The position numbers were made by a program, and so were the translations under genes. Shown here one piece after another: positions 44,061 to 53,275 of a stretch of DNA of 64,000 nucleotides (positions are counted from its first letter, which is position 1; each line of letters begins with the position of its first letter). Source of the DNA: Berkiella sp964606325 (GTDB taxonomy: Bacteria > Pseudomonadota > Gammaproteobacteria > Berkiellales > Berkiellaceae); the NCBI GenBank assembly GCA_964606325.1, contig CAZSGE010000005.1:62001-126000 (forward strand), written 5' to 3'. Under the pieces are notes generated by a model. It searched no databases. It saw nothing but the letters and a program-made list of their open reading frames with translations, and was not told the DNA's origin.

Positions 44061-46094
44061 TTAATTCTTAATTTTGAGTAGCCTCGAATTCACTGCGCAT
44101 ATCACTGTACTTAAAGACATCAGCACGGCGCCAAATGCAGGATCTAAAGCAATATGGTATGCGTTATAAAGAACCCCTGCTGCCAAGGGAAGTGCCACCG
44201 TGTTGTATCCTGTAGCCCAAGCGAGATTTTGGATCATCTTAGAATAAGTTGCTTTGGCAAGCTCAATAATGGCCGCAACATCTTGAGGATTACTTTTGAC
44301 AAGAATAATATCTGCTGTTTCGATGGCTACATCAGTCCCCGCACCAATTGCGATGCCAACATCCGATTGAGCTAATGCAGGCGCATCATTTACGCCATCC
44401 CCCGTCATAGCAACAATAAATCCTCTTTGCTGGACCTCTTTTATTTTTTCAGCCTTTTGATGTGGGAGTACTTCAGCAAATACTTCATCTAAACCTATTT
44501 CGTTTGCTACCCACTCAGCAACATGTTTATTATCTCCGGTTAACATGATGCAGCGAATACCCATTTTTTTTAATGCCGCCACTGCCTGCTTTGATTCGGG
44601 TCGAATAATATCTGCTACTGCAATACCACCTTTAAGCTGATTATCTATAAGGACAAAAATAACGGTTTTACCCTGTCTAGATAGTTCTTTTATTCTCTTA
44701 TCGTTGATTTCAATTTTTTGTTCTCGCAGATATCCAGGACTCACTACCATAATCTGCTTATTTTTTACCAACCCTTGCGCACCCTTACCCGGTATGGCAT
44801 TAAAATTTTCTACTTCCCAGGTTTGCTTTGAAGATTTTACAATTCCCTTTGCTATTGGGTGTTCAGAATTCATCTCCACAGAGGCCGCATAAGTGATTAA
44901 TTCTTCTTCACTAATTGAAGAATCAAATAACAATACATCTGTGATCCCAAATTCGCCTTTAGTCAATGTCCCGGTTTTATCAAAAATAATTGCTTTTATA
45001 TTACGCGCTGTTTCAAATGCCGTGCGATCGCGGATCAAAAGACCTCTTTGAGCAGCTATTGCGGTAGAAACTGCCACTACTAAAGGAACAGCAAGACCAA
45101 GGGCATGCGGACATGCTACTACCATCACAGATACCATGCGCTCTAACGCAAATGCAATCGTAGACTTACCAAACGTAACCCATACTATAAGCGAACCCAC
45201 CCCACCGCTAATTGCAATAATGGTTAACCAAAATGCTGCTTTATTCGCTAAATCTTGGGTTTTAGATTTACTCATCTGTGCTTTTTTTACTAACTCAATA
45301 ATTTGAGATAAAAAAGATCCCTCGCCTGTTTTACTTACCTCTATATTTATAGAGCCCTCTCCATTGATGGAACCTCCAATAACATTTGCACCCTTTTCCT
45401 TGGCAACTGGTTTTGATTCACCCGTTAGCATCGATTCGTTAATGGCGGTTTGACCTTTTAGAATTCTTCCATCCGCTGGTATTTTTTCACCAGGCTTTAC
45501 CAAAACCTCATCACCAATTAGTAGTTGGTCTAATGGTATATCATTGACACTCCCATCTGGCATCACTTTATGCGCGCTAGAAGGCATTAAACGTGCAAGA
45601 TGTTCAAGTGCATCCCCTGCCCCCATGACAGATTTCATCTCAATCCAGTGGCCAAATAACATGATGTCAATCAGGGTAGCCAACTCCCAAAAAAAATCAG
45701 TTCCTTTAAGACCCAAAACATTAGCAACGCTATAAAGGTATGCTGCTGTGATGGCAACAGCTATCAAAGTCATCATCCCTGGACTTTGAGCTTTGGATTC
45801 TTCAATTAACCCTTTTAAAAATGGAGCGCCACCATAGAAATAAACCACGCTGGAAATCAGTGCTAGCCAAATCATATCTCCTTTGAAGCGCCAAGTTTCT
45901 CCTAAACCAACAAAATGTTGAATCATCGGAGAAAGCGCCAAGATAGGAATCGTAAGGAATAAACAAATCCAGAACCGTTTTTTAAAGTCCTTTACCATTC
46001 CGGCATGTCCAGCATGTCCCATATGCCCAGCGCGCATTGAATGATCTTCAGTGCCATGGTTATGGTGAGCATGCTCATGCATTGAATGTTTCAT
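44061..46094 (-). CDS. copB: Copper-exporting P1B-type ATPase, CPH (CopB) class
   Basis: 677 residues. The N-terminus is His/Met-rich (MHEHAHHNHGTEDHSM, GHMGHAGHAG) instead of carrying a Cys-type HMA domain. The helix motif is Cys328-Pro329-His330 in VVACPHALGLAVPLV, which marks the CopB (P1B-3) class, linked to Cu2+/Cu+ or Ag+. TGES (224-227), phosphorylation site Asp372 in FDKTGTLTKG, and MTGDGVNDAPALAQS are intact. It follows the methyltransferase-like gene by 15 bases in one operon with DUF2933. Exports copper from the cytoplasm, alongside CusCBA and the multicopper oxidase. Confidence 0.95.
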   Translation of the reverse strand: MKHSMHEHAHHNHGTEDHSMRAGHMGHAGHAGMVKDFKKRFWICLFLTIPILALSPMIQHFVGLGETWRFKGDMIWLALISSVVYFYGGAPFLKGLIEESKAQSPGMMTLIAVAITAAYLYSVANVLGLKGTDFFWELATLIDIMLFGHWIEMKSVMGAGDALEHLARLMPSSAHKVMPDGSVNDIPLDQLLIGDEVLVKPGEKIPADGRILKGQTAINESMLTGESKPVAKEKGANVIGGSINGEGSINIEVSKTGEGSFLSQIIELVKKAQMSKSKTQDLANKAAFWLTIIAISGGVGSLIVWVTFGKSTIAFALERMVSVMVVACPHALGLAVPLVVAVSTAIAAQRGLLIRDRTAFETARNIKAIIFDKTGTLTKGEFGITDVLLFDSSISEEELITYAASVEMNSEHPIAKGIVKSSKQTWEVENFNAIPGKGAQGLVKNKQIMVVSPGYLREQKIEINDKRIKELSRQGKTVIFVLIDNQLKGGIAVADIIRPESKQAVAALKKMGIRCIMLTGDNKHVAEWVANEIGLDEVFAEVLPHQKAEKIKEVQQRGFIVAMTGDGVNDAPALAQSDVGIAIGAGTDVAIETADIILVKSNPQDVAAIIELAKATYSKMIQNLAWATGYNTVALPLAAGVLYNAYHIALDPAFGAVLMSLSTVICAVNSRLLKIKN

Positions 46095-46109
46095 TTAATT
46101 AACCTTCTT

Positions 46110-46748
46110 TCAAAATATTTTAGGGAAAAATCGCGGTGTTTTCTCAGCCCAATGCTGATAATCTCCACCAAATTCAGCTTGAATATTTTTTTCTTCGCTC
46201 AAAGCCAATCTCACATACATGTAAGTTAAAATAGGAAACATGATCAGAGTCACTAAAGTGGGCCATTGCAATAAAAAGCCGAACATAATCATGATAAATG
46301 CTGCATATTGCGGATGCCTAACATAAGAATATAATCCCGAAGTTGCTAATTTATGATTCTTTTGAGCTTTCCATAAGGAATGCCAAGAGTATGAAAGGAT
46401 AATGAAACCACCAAAAATGAAAATATTACTAGCTATATGGAAGGGAGCAAAATGCGGATCCCCTCCCATTTTAAAAAGTGTATGTAACAAATGTCCATTA
46501 TCATGAGTAAGAAAATTTACGCCAGGATAATGACTTGTCAACCATCCTGATAAAAGAAAGATACTCAAGGGAAAGCCATACATTTCTACAAATAAGGCAA
46601 TAATGAAGGCCGAAAAAGCACCAAACATGCGCCAATCTCTTTTTGTTTTTGGCTTAAAGAAACTGAATGCGAACCCAATAAAAATAACAGAGTTTAATAT
46701 AACTAATCCCCATAGCCCATAAGCGGGCACATTTTGAGCATGCTCCAT
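46110..46748 (-). CDS. Isoprenylcysteine carboxyl methyltransferase-like membrane protein
   Basis: 212 residues, five to six membrane helices. The C-terminal signature RHPQYAAFIMIMFGFLLQWP, then ALSEEKNIQAEFGGDYQHW, is that of the ICMT / phospholipid methyltransferase superfamily that binds S-adenosylmethionine at the membrane. Bacterial members of this kind often sit with copper or metal ATPase genes, as here (15 bases before copB, 11 after DUF2933). The methyl acceptor is unknown; bacteria lack prenylated cysteine proteins, so a lipid or small thiol is more plausible. Confidence 0.88.
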   Translation of the reverse strand: MEHAQNVPAYGLWGLVILNSVIFIGFAFSFFKPKTKRDWRMFGAFSAFIIALFVEMYGFPLSIFLLSGWLTSHYPGVNFLTHDNGHLLHTLFKMGGDPHFAPFHIASNIFIFGGFIILSYSWHSLWKAQKNHKLATSGLYSYVRHPQYAAFIMIMFGFLLQWPTLVTLIMFPILTYMYVRLALSEEKNIQAEFGGDYQHWAEKTPRFFPKIF

Positions 46749-46759
46749 CTTTATTCACC

Positions 46760-47032
46760 TTATTTAATATCATTTTTATTTTCTTTATTTGTCATATGGT
46801 GATGATTATGCTTTCCATCATCAGACTTTCCACCATCATGATGTCCACCATGCATAAATATATGCATTAATGGACATGCTAAAATTAATAAGTAGGGCAA
46901 TATTCCAAACAGATGAGCACTGTGGCCGGTTAGAATTAAAAAACCTACCACTGCCAGCACAACGCAAGCGATTACAGTACCTTTAGAAAATATAAAAGAT
47001 TCTTTTTTTTGCGGATTGTCGGGATTATCCAT
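46760..47032 (-). CDS. DUF2933 small membrane protein, His-rich tail
   Basis: 90 residues. Two hydrophobic segments (GTVIACVVLAVVGFLILTG and LFGILPYLLILACPLMHIFM) are followed by a His/Asp tail (HGGHHDGGKSDDGKHNHHHM). The ACPLMHIFMHGGH motif is the hallmark of DUF2933. The family is found beside copper ATPases and multicopper oxidases; His- and Met-rich ends suggest metal handling at the membrane. First gene of the DUF2933-ICMT-copB operon, divergent from the DUF3141 genes with a 225-base gap. Confidence 0.9.
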   Translation of the reverse strand: MDNPDNPQKKESFIFSKGTVIACVVLAVVGFLILTGHSAHLFGILPYLLILACPLMHIFMHGGHHDGGKSDDGKHNHHHMTNKENKNDIK

Positions 47033-47257
47033 TTATTTCTCTAATATTTAATTAGCCAGTATTTTTCTGCAAATGTATACAGGGATAATAATTAAAAATA
47101 TCCATTTATTTTATCGACAACATTTACTTAATCATTAATTTCTCCATATGTGAAATGACAGTGTTGCTATTGGAAGTTACATCAATAGAGATGACATTTT
47201 TAATTAAAATTATAATGAATAAGACTAATCTTAATATAACCTTTAACTAGTAGGATA

Positions 47258-47458
47258 ATGAAGATGAACAAGCCTTTAACAAAAATCGAACTTTGCACAG
47301 AAATGGATGATTTACACACAATTTATTTACCCGAAATAAGTATATCTCAAATTCACCCACAAATTGATTTACATCAAGCCACAGATCGCCACCTAATAAA
47401 ACGCAAAGATCAAGATGACCAATATATGAAATCTGTGACCATACTAAGTTGTAATTAA
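47258..47458 (+). CDS. Small hypothetical protein upstream of DUF3141
   Basis: 66 residues, acidic/His-containing, no membrane segment or recognised domain (MNKPLTKIELCTEMDDLHTI, LHQATDRHLIKRKDQDDQYM). Its stop codon directly abuts the ATG of the DUF3141 gene, which lacks a good ribosome-binding site of its own, so translation of this small frame could drive that of the next (coupling). It may alternatively be an untranslated leader or an N-terminal piece of the larger protein. Confidence 0.45.
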   Translation: MKMNKPLTKIELCTEMDDLHTIYLPEISISQIHPQIDLHQATDRHLIKRKDQDDQYMKSVTILSCN

Positions 47459-49102
47459 ATGGGCACCACCTCTATGTTTAATCATTACTGGGACTATTTT
47501 CTCGATTCATATCAAAGAAGCATTCTCTTCTATGATACGCTTCGTCAAAGAGCAAACAATATGTTGGAACATGAACAGGAAGGATTACCTCCACTATTAA
47601 ATTTTGACTATGAAACAATTATCGATGCGCGTAGCTTTAATTCCCCTGCAAACTATGCATTGCTTAAAATTACAGCTGTAGGGAATGAATGCTTAGAAGA
47701 TTGTTTAGATAAAAAGAAACCACCGATCATTATTGTTGATCCTCGCGCAGGCCATGGTCCCGGGATTGGTGGCTTTAAGCGGGAATCTGAAGTCGGTATT
47801 GCCATGCATGAAGGTCATCCTGTTTACTTCGCCTCATTCTTTCCTGAGCCTTGTCCAAATCAAGATATTTCCGATGTGCTACATGCTTTACGCAAATTTA
47901 TCGATGAAATTTCAAAACTTCATAACGGCGCAAAGCCAATACTCTACGGTAATTGTCAAGCAGGGTGGTTAATAGTACTGCTGTGTGCAGATTGTGTGGG
48001 CTTGGTTGGGCCAGCTGTTCTTAATGGTTCTCCTCTTTCCTATTGGGCAGGTGAAGATAATATTAACCCTATGCGATTAACAGGGGGGTTATTAGGTGGA
48101 AGCTGGATGGCACAATCGTTGTCTGATATAAGCAATGGCATTTTCGATGGCGCCTGGTTAGTACAAAATTTTGAAAATCTCAACCCAGCCAATACTCTTT
48201 GGGAGAAAAACTACAAATTATTTTCTGAAATTGATACTGAAAGCGAACGTTATCTAGAGTTTGAGCGTTGGTGGAATGGATATTATCAATTCAGTGAACA
48301 AGAAATTCTTTCAACCATTGAAAATCTTTTTATTGGCAATAAGCTGGAAAAGGGGGGGGTTCGGATTTGTGAAGGATGTTATGCAGATATCAAACGCATT
48401 CACAACCCTATTTTGGTCTTTGCATCAAGCGGCGATAATATCGCGCCACCGCATCAAGCACTTAATTGGATCCCAACTGTTTATCAAACAACATCTGAGC
48501 TCAAAAAACATAAACAGCGCATTGTTTATCTTTTGAATACCCATTTAGGTCATCTTGGCTTATTTGTTTCAGCAAACGTTGTTCGATTTGAACATCGTGC
48601 AATTCTTGAAAGTGTTGAAGACTTAGAAAAATTACCCCCTGGACTCTATGAAATGAAAATATCTAATCCAACAGGCAACCCTGATTGCCATAAACCAGCA
48701 TATACGGTCACATTTGAAGAAAGACAAGTAGAAGATATTCACTATCAGTATCAGGCTGAGCCTTTTGAAAGCGTAGAAAAGGTCTCTGTGTTAAATAATC
48801 AGCTTTATCAACTTTATGTTCAACCTTGGATATTTCCATTAAATCCACATTTACTAAAATGGCTTCACCCCATGCGTTTAAGTAAATATATCTATTCGGA
48901 AAAAATTAATCCATTGATGTCAATGATCCCATTCATTGCGGATGGAATTAAAAAGAATCGTCAATCTGTCGATAAAGAAAATTCATTTAAAAAAATTGAA
49001 AACCAGTATAATGAACTAATATCTGAAAATTTAGACTCATATAAAGTAATTCGCGATCAAAATCTTTCTCTACTCTTTAATTATATTTACAGTTCACCTT
49101 GA
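47459..49102 (+). CDS. DUF3141 alpha/beta-hydrolase related to PHA synthases
   Basis: 547 residues of DUF3141, a family related to poly-hydroxyalkanoate polymerases. HYWDYFLDSYQRSILFYDTL begins the protein; IIIVDPRAGHGPGIGGFK is a strand/loop typical of the family; the nucleophile elbow is YGNCQAGW with Cys166, comparable to the GxCxGG box of PhaC; ASSGDNIAPPHQAL and HLGHLGLF give the likely Asp and His. A biochemical role is unproven; acyl transfer or polymer turnover is plausible given phaC in the same island. Some members are longer (700+), so this one may lack C-terminal parts. Confidence 0.88.
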   Translation: MGTTSMFNHYWDYFLDSYQRSILFYDTLRQRANNMLEHEQEGLPPLLNFDYETIIDARSFNSPANYALLKITAVGNECLEDCLDKKKPPIIIVDPRAGHGPGIGGFKRESEVGIAMHEGHPVYFASFFPEPCPNQDISDVLHALRKFIDEISKLHNGAKPILYGNCQAGWLIVLLCADCVGLVGPAVLNGSPLSYWAGEDNINPMRLTGGLLGGSWMAQSLSDISNGIFDGAWLVQNFENLNPANTLWEKNYKLFSEIDTESERYLEFERWWNGYYQFSEQEILSTIENLFIGNKLEKGGVRICEGCYADIKRIHNPILVFASSGDNIAPPHQALNWIPTVYQTTSELKKHKQRIVYLLNTHLGHLGLFVSANVVRFEHRAILESVEDLEKLPPGLYEMKISNPTGNPDCHKPAYTVTFEERQVEDIHYQYQAEPFESVEKVSVLNNQLYQLYVQPWIFPLNPHLLKWLHPMRLSKYIYSEKINPLMSMIPFIADGIKKNRQSVDKENSFKKIENQYNELISENLDSYKVIRDQNLSLLFNYIYSSP

Positions 49103-49264
49103 TTTAAGAAAACAAGCAATGAAAATTTTGGTACATTATTCATGATGCTATTATTTTTTTAATGATTTTATAATAACTACCCCAAAAATAATAACGGCTA
49201 AAAGACCTAGTTCGACCTATATGTTCCATGTTATATTACCTCAAGAATGAATCTAAAATAAATC

Positions 49265-50665
49265 TCATTCATGCTTATGGGAATGGGGTTTTCTTACTTT
49301 AAGTTCTACATTATCTTGCTTTTCAGTTTTGGTATGTGCTCGATGGGGCTCAGTCATATTTCCTGTCCATTCATAAGCCACGGTACCCTTGGGATATTGA
49401 TACCATCCAGGATCTTTGTAATCGCCGGACCTTTGATTTTCACGGATTTTTACAACCGTGAACATACCTCCCATTTCTATAGGTCCAAATTGACCAGAGC
49501 CTGTCATCATAGGCAATGTATTTTTAGGTAAAGTCATTTGCATTTCACCCATGCTGGCCATACCATTTTCACCCATCGACATATAATCGGGGATTAATTT
49601 GCTTATTTTATCAGTCGCCCCTTTGGTATCGACACCAATCATGGTTGGTACATCATGTCCCATGGCATTCATCGTATGATGCGATTTATGGCAGTGAAAA
49701 GCCCAATCACCTGGCAAGGTTGCATCAAATTCAATGGCTCGCATCTGACCCACAGCAATATCCGTTGTTACTTCTGGCCAACGTGCCTCTGGTTTAATCC
49801 AGCCCCCATCTGTTCCTGCGACAACAAACTCCATACCATGAAGGTGGATAGGGTGGTTGGTCATTGTGAGATTACCAACCCGTATCCGTACCTTGTCCCC
49901 TTGCCTACAAACTAAGGGATCTATCCCGGGAAATACGCGACTATTAAACGCCCATAAATTGAAATCTAACATGGTATTCACTTTAGGAGTATAACTGCCC
50001 GGATCGATATCATAAGACGCAAGTAAAAAGCAGAAATCACGATCAACCTTCATAAAATTAGGATCTTTGGGGTGTGTTACCCAAAACCCCATCATTCCCA
50101 TCGCCATCTGAACCATTTCATCTGCATGAGGATGGTACATAAATGTACCACTTCTTCTCGCTTCAAATTCATAGACAAATGTTTTACCGGGCTTAATCTG
50201 TGGTTGATTAAGGCCGCCTACTCCGTCCATGCCATTGGGTAAAGGTTGGCCATGCCAATGAATTGTTGTATGCTCAGGTAGTCTATTAGTAACAAAAATA
50301 CGCACTTTATCCCCTTCAACCACTTCGATTGTGGGACCTGGAGATTGACCATTATAACCCCATAAATGCGCTTTCATACCAGGAGCAAACTCTCGCACCA
50401 CAGGCTCAGCCACCAAATGAAACTCTGTCCTGCCATTGTTCATGCGCCAAGGTAATGACCACCCATTTAAAGTCACAACTGGGTTAAAAGGGCGGCCTGT
50501 TTCTGGAGAAGGCGGAGGTTGAGTCTTAGGGTTATTTACAGTCACTATCTCTGGCAAAGCAGCTAAAGCAACTTTACTTATTGAAGAGGCAGCAAAAGCC
50601 ACACCTAATCCAACTGCCCCACTTGCCGCCCCTCTTATAAAATTACGTCTACTTCTAGAAACCAT
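49265..50665 (-). CDS. Periplasmic multicopper oxidase (CopA/CueO-like, TAT-exported)
   Basis: 466 residues. The twin-arginine signal RSRRNFIRGAASG exports the folded enzyme. All four copper-binding blocks are present: HWHG (136-139), HPH (178-180), HPIHLHG (271-277) and HCHKSHH (324-330). The type-1 ligand region HCHKSHHTMNAMGH is Met-rich. The C-terminal part has Met clusters (MSMGENGMASMGEMQM) and ends in His-rich KPHSHKHE, likely to hold copper. It probably oxidises Cu+ to the less toxic Cu2+ in the periplasm. It is last in a five-gene operon behind a TolC-type protein (10-base gap). Confidence 0.94.
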   Translation of the reverse strand: MVSRSRRNFIRGAASGAVGLGVAFAASSISKVALAALPEIVTVNNPKTQPPPSPETGRPFNPVVTLNGWSLPWRMNNGRTEFHLVAEPVVREFAPGMKAHLWGYNGQSPGPTIEVVEGDKVRIFVTNRLPEHTTIHWHGQPLPNGMDGVGGLNQPQIKPGKTFVYEFEARRSGTFMYHPHADEMVQMAMGMMGFWVTHPKDPNFMKVDRDFCFLLASYDIDPGSYTPKVNTMLDFNLWAFNSRVFPGIDPLVCRQGDKVRIRVGNLTMTNHPIHLHGMEFVVAGTDGGWIKPEARWPEVTTDIAVGQMRAIEFDATLPGDWAFHCHKSHHTMNAMGHDVPTMIGVDTKGATDKISKLIPDYMSMGENGMASMGEMQMTLPKNTLPMMTGSGQFGPIEMGGMFTVVKIRENQRSGDYKDPGWYQYPKGTVAYEWTGNMTEPHRAHTKTEKQDNVELKVRKPHSHKHE

Positions 50666-50675
50666 TTCCTTAACC

Positions 50676-52067
50676 TTAATTTGTCATATGGGGAGATTTC
50701 ACCATGAGTGCAGTTTGCAAGTCGGTCTCTGCTAGCCAATAATCTCGCAACGATTGAATGTAAGCATTAACACTCATTATCTGCTCACGTTCATCTGCTA
50801 ACAATTCAAAAGTGCTTATTAGCATACCATTGTAACGCAATAAACTTTCATCCAATATGAGTTTTCGTAATGAAATGACTTCATCACGGTAAAACTTCGC
50901 TTTGTCATAATTTATGCGATAAACTTGATAGGCTTCTCGCACTTCTGAGCGGGCATTAATAGCAATTTCCCGTAAATGCCAAACGGCTTGCATGTAAATA
51001 TTTTGCGCTTTTGCTACTTTTGCATCTCCCCAGTCAAATAAGGGGATTTCTAAACTTATCTCATACCCTGTTTGATGAGGTTCGTCATCAGAGCTATTAC
51101 GCACATATCCCAAATCAAAGACATCAATAAAGCGAGTTGCTTTGGTCAATCCTAATGCTTTGCATTTGATTTCAATTTCTCGCCTCATCGCTTGAACATC
51201 CAGACGAGAGATCAGAGCTTGTTTTTCGAGTTCATGTGGGGCTGTAGTCGATGGCGGCAATTCTGGTAACCGTTCTGGTAACTTATAATGGATTTGTTCA
51301 CCCCACAGACCCATTAACCGTGTTAAGTGCTCACGTTCCTGTATCGCAATCAATTTAGCGTCGGTAAGTTCTGACATAACCTCAGCGTAAAATGCTTGTT
51401 CCCTCGCTTGTTGTAATCGATTCCAATTACCTACCTCTGCCATACGTAATGCCAATTGTGCGCTTGCTTGTGATGCATCTTTAATTTTTTCTAAATATTG
51501 AACCATTTGCTCTGCAGCTATTGTAGCGAAATAAGCTTTCCTGGTTTTTGCAGCGATTTCTAATATATCCATGGCAGCTTGTAGTTTGGCTTGTTGAAAC
51601 CTTTGTCTTTCAATCTCTGTGCGTAATGGCATGGTCAAAAGACTCATCACATCAAATAAAATTGTGCGCTCGATATCATATTCCCCACTCACCGGCTTCA
51701 ATTTTACATAAGAAATGCTCGGATTGCGTACTCTGCCTGCTTGGACTAAGTCTGCCTCCGCAATGCCTAAATCCGTTAGTGCTTTTTGTAATGCTGGATT
51801 GTTCATTAATGCAACACTGACCGTATCATCCGCTGATAAGGCTTGCGCTAGAATAGATTGGACGGTTTGTTGTTGTTCAGCTCTTTGTGCATCTGAACGT
51901 AACCAAACGGGCTGTTGGTGAACGCGATTGCGGACAAGGGCGCTAACTTCTGTGAATCCGCCATCTTTTGAAAAAGTGCTACAACCGCTAAGAAATAAAT
52001 AATTTAATATAATTAAAAGAGATAAAATTTTATAGTGTTTATTAAAGATTTCGATGGCCATACTCAT
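50676..52067 (-). CDS. TolC-family outer-membrane lipoprotein of the copper operon
   Basis: 463 residues. A lipoprotein signal (LLIILNYLFLSGCST, lipobox LSGC) is followed by the two outer-membrane efflux repeats (VALMNNPALQKALTDLGIAE; AQLALRMAEVGNWNRLQQAR). Unlike the two other TolC genes in this window it has no adjacent RND pump or adaptor; it lies between a Met/His-rich peptide gene (4-base overlap) and the multicopper oxidase gene. It may release copper or be needed for envelope copper handling. GNW-rich repeat style is closest to the copper-operon TolC proteins of the family. Confidence 0.88.
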   Translation of the reverse strand: MSMAIEIFNKHYKILSLLIILNYLFLSGCSTFSKDGGFTEVSALVRNRVHQQPVWLRSDAQRAEQQQTVQSILAQALSADDTVSVALMNNPALQKALTDLGIAEADLVQAGRVRNPSISYVKLKPVSGEYDIERTILFDVMSLLTMPLRTEIERQRFQQAKLQAAMDILEIAAKTRKAYFATIAAEQMVQYLEKIKDASQASAQLALRMAEVGNWNRLQQAREQAFYAEVMSELTDAKLIAIQEREHLTRLMGLWGEQIHYKLPERLPELPPSTTAPHELEKQALISRLDVQAMRREIEIKCKALGLTKATRFIDVFDLGYVRNSSDDEPHQTGYEISLEIPLFDWGDAKVAKAQNIYMQAVWHLREIAINARSEVREAYQVYRINYDKAKFYRDEVISLRKLILDESLLRYNGMLISTFELLADEREQIMSVNAYIQSLRDYWLAETDLQTALMVKSPHMTN

Positions 52068-52393
52068 TTACTCTCTTTCATCTGATGATTTGAATGCTGA
52101 GTGCCTTCCTTCATATCAGATGAAGAACCTTCCATTGGCATATTCATATGCTGCATGTGATACATGTGATGCATGGGTTGATTTTTCACAGACTCATTTG
52201 CTTTAATCCATGACTGGAGTTTTATGGCACCCTGGGGTTTATAATCCTGGTATGGAGAATGATAAACAATTGCAGGAACACAAGCATTCGGATCATCAGG
52301 TTGAGCAAATCCAATGATTTTCTCATCCGTAGCATAGATGGACTCACATACCATCAACATTAAAACAATATAAATATCTTTCATTTTCATCAT
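52064..52393 (-). CDS. Small secreted Met/His-rich, probably copper-binding protein
   Basis: 109 residues. Signal peptide (IYIVLMLMVCESIYA), a short body with DPNACVPAIVYHSPYQDYKPQ, and a C-terminal Met/His tail (PMHHMYHMQHMNMPMEG, HSNHQMKESK). The tail is a strong candidate Cu+/Cu2+ ligand. It overlaps the TolC gene by 4 bases and abuts the DUF2231 gene, so it is part of the operon that ends with the multicopper oxidase. No family name was recognised; copper binding is inferred from residues and context. Confidence 0.75.
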   Translation of the reverse strand: MMKMKDIYIVLMLMVCESIYATDEKIIGFAQPDDPNACVPAIVYHSPYQDYKPQGAIKLQSWIKANESVKNQPMHHMYHMQHMNMPMEGSSSDMKEGTQHSNHQMKESK

Positions 52394-52918
52394 TCAAAGG
52401 CTTGTGTTTGGCTGAAAAATATTTTCATGTTGCTGCTCTTTTTCACTCTTTTGCATCAACTCTCTTAATTCAGGAGTGGATTTAACTGCTAAACCATAGT
52501 GGTAAACAAGTTCTCCCCCTTTATATGCAGTGACACCTACCATACTAACTAAGGCTAATAGTCCTATGGTTAGAGAAGTATGATGGATTTGGTGACGAAT
52601 ATATCCTCTTAGTGCAAATACTGAACATAGGAATAAAACGAATGCGGTGCCTAATGCCCAATTTCTGTGGTCTGTCATAGGCATATGGACCAACATATCG
52701 TGTTTTACCGAATTAAACTGGAGAAAACCAAATAGAATAGTTAACAAACTAGCAAAAAAACAAAAGAACAGCATCCACACAGCTGAAATGCTTAAATCAT
52801 TTTTTAAATTTCCTTGAGGCAAAATATAGCCAAGCACATAAGCACCAAACGATGTAAAACTTAATGCGACAGTAAAATGAACAAAGATAGGATGAAGAGG
52901 AAAGGGAATGTCAAACAT
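52394..52918 (-). CDS. DUF2231-family inner-membrane protein
   Basis: 174 residues with four predicted helices; FPLHPIFVHFTVALSFTSFG at the start and GVTAYKGGELVYHYGLAV near the end are typical of DUF2231 (His in helix 1 and GGxLVYxHG motif). The conserved histidines suggest heme or metal binding, though function is unproven. The second gene of the copper-oxidase operon, 9 bases after DUF6488. Confidence 0.88.
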   Translation of the reverse strand: MFDIPFPLHPIFVHFTVALSFTSFGAYVLGYILPQGNLKNDLSISAVWMLFFCFFASLLTILFGFLQFNSVKHDMLVHMPMTDHRNWALGTAFVLFLCSVFALRGYIRHQIHHTSLTIGLLALVSMVGVTAYKGGELVYHYGLAVKSTPELRELMQKSEKEQQHENIFQPNTSL

Positions 52919-52927
52919 GCTTTTTTC

Positions 52928-53275
52928 TCATTTACCTGTGTGGTTCATTGCAATGTATTTGCCGTCTAATGTCAGAAAGACAAACAATACTTTATTGTTA
53001 TCTGTTATTTTGGGATTACTATATTTTATGACCCATTGCCCCTCACCTGTCTCAGTCGTTTTTGCTTCTTCCATTTTTGCCTCTTTCCAAGAAGAATCTA
53101 AACTTTTTTGATCAATTGCCTTTGCAATTACTTTATTAGCTTTTTCAATAGCTTCATTTTTATCAACAGGATGAGGATGACCTTCATGAGAAACCGCTTT
53201 AAAGGAAAAACATGATAGAAAAATGGTAAAAAAGAATATGGTAACATAGGAGCTTTTATAAAAGTTTGATTTCAT
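52928..53275 (-). CDS. DUF6488-like small periplasmic protein
   Basis: 115 residues: signal peptide (SYVTIFFFTIFLSCFSFKAVS), then a SHEGHPHPVDK metal-ligand-like N-terminus of the mature protein, and a small alpha/beta body (ANKVIAKAIDQKSLDSSW, GEGQWVIKYSNPKI). The His-Glu-Gly-His-Pro-His start after cleavage resembles N-terminal copper sites. It is the first gene of the operon with DUF2231, the Met/His-rich protein, TolC and the multicopper oxidase. Confidence 0.75.
   Translation of the reverse strand: MKSNFYKSSYVTIFFFTIFLSCFSFKAVSHEGHPHPVDKNEAIEKANKVIAKAIDQKSLDSSWKEAKMEEAKTTETGEGQWVIKYSNPKITDNNKVLFVFLTLDGKYIAMNHTGK

Noticed and set aside
19317..53275. Island as an integrative element
   Set aside because: No integrase, tRNA target, direct-repeat ends or transfer genes are visible, so mobility cannot be supported.
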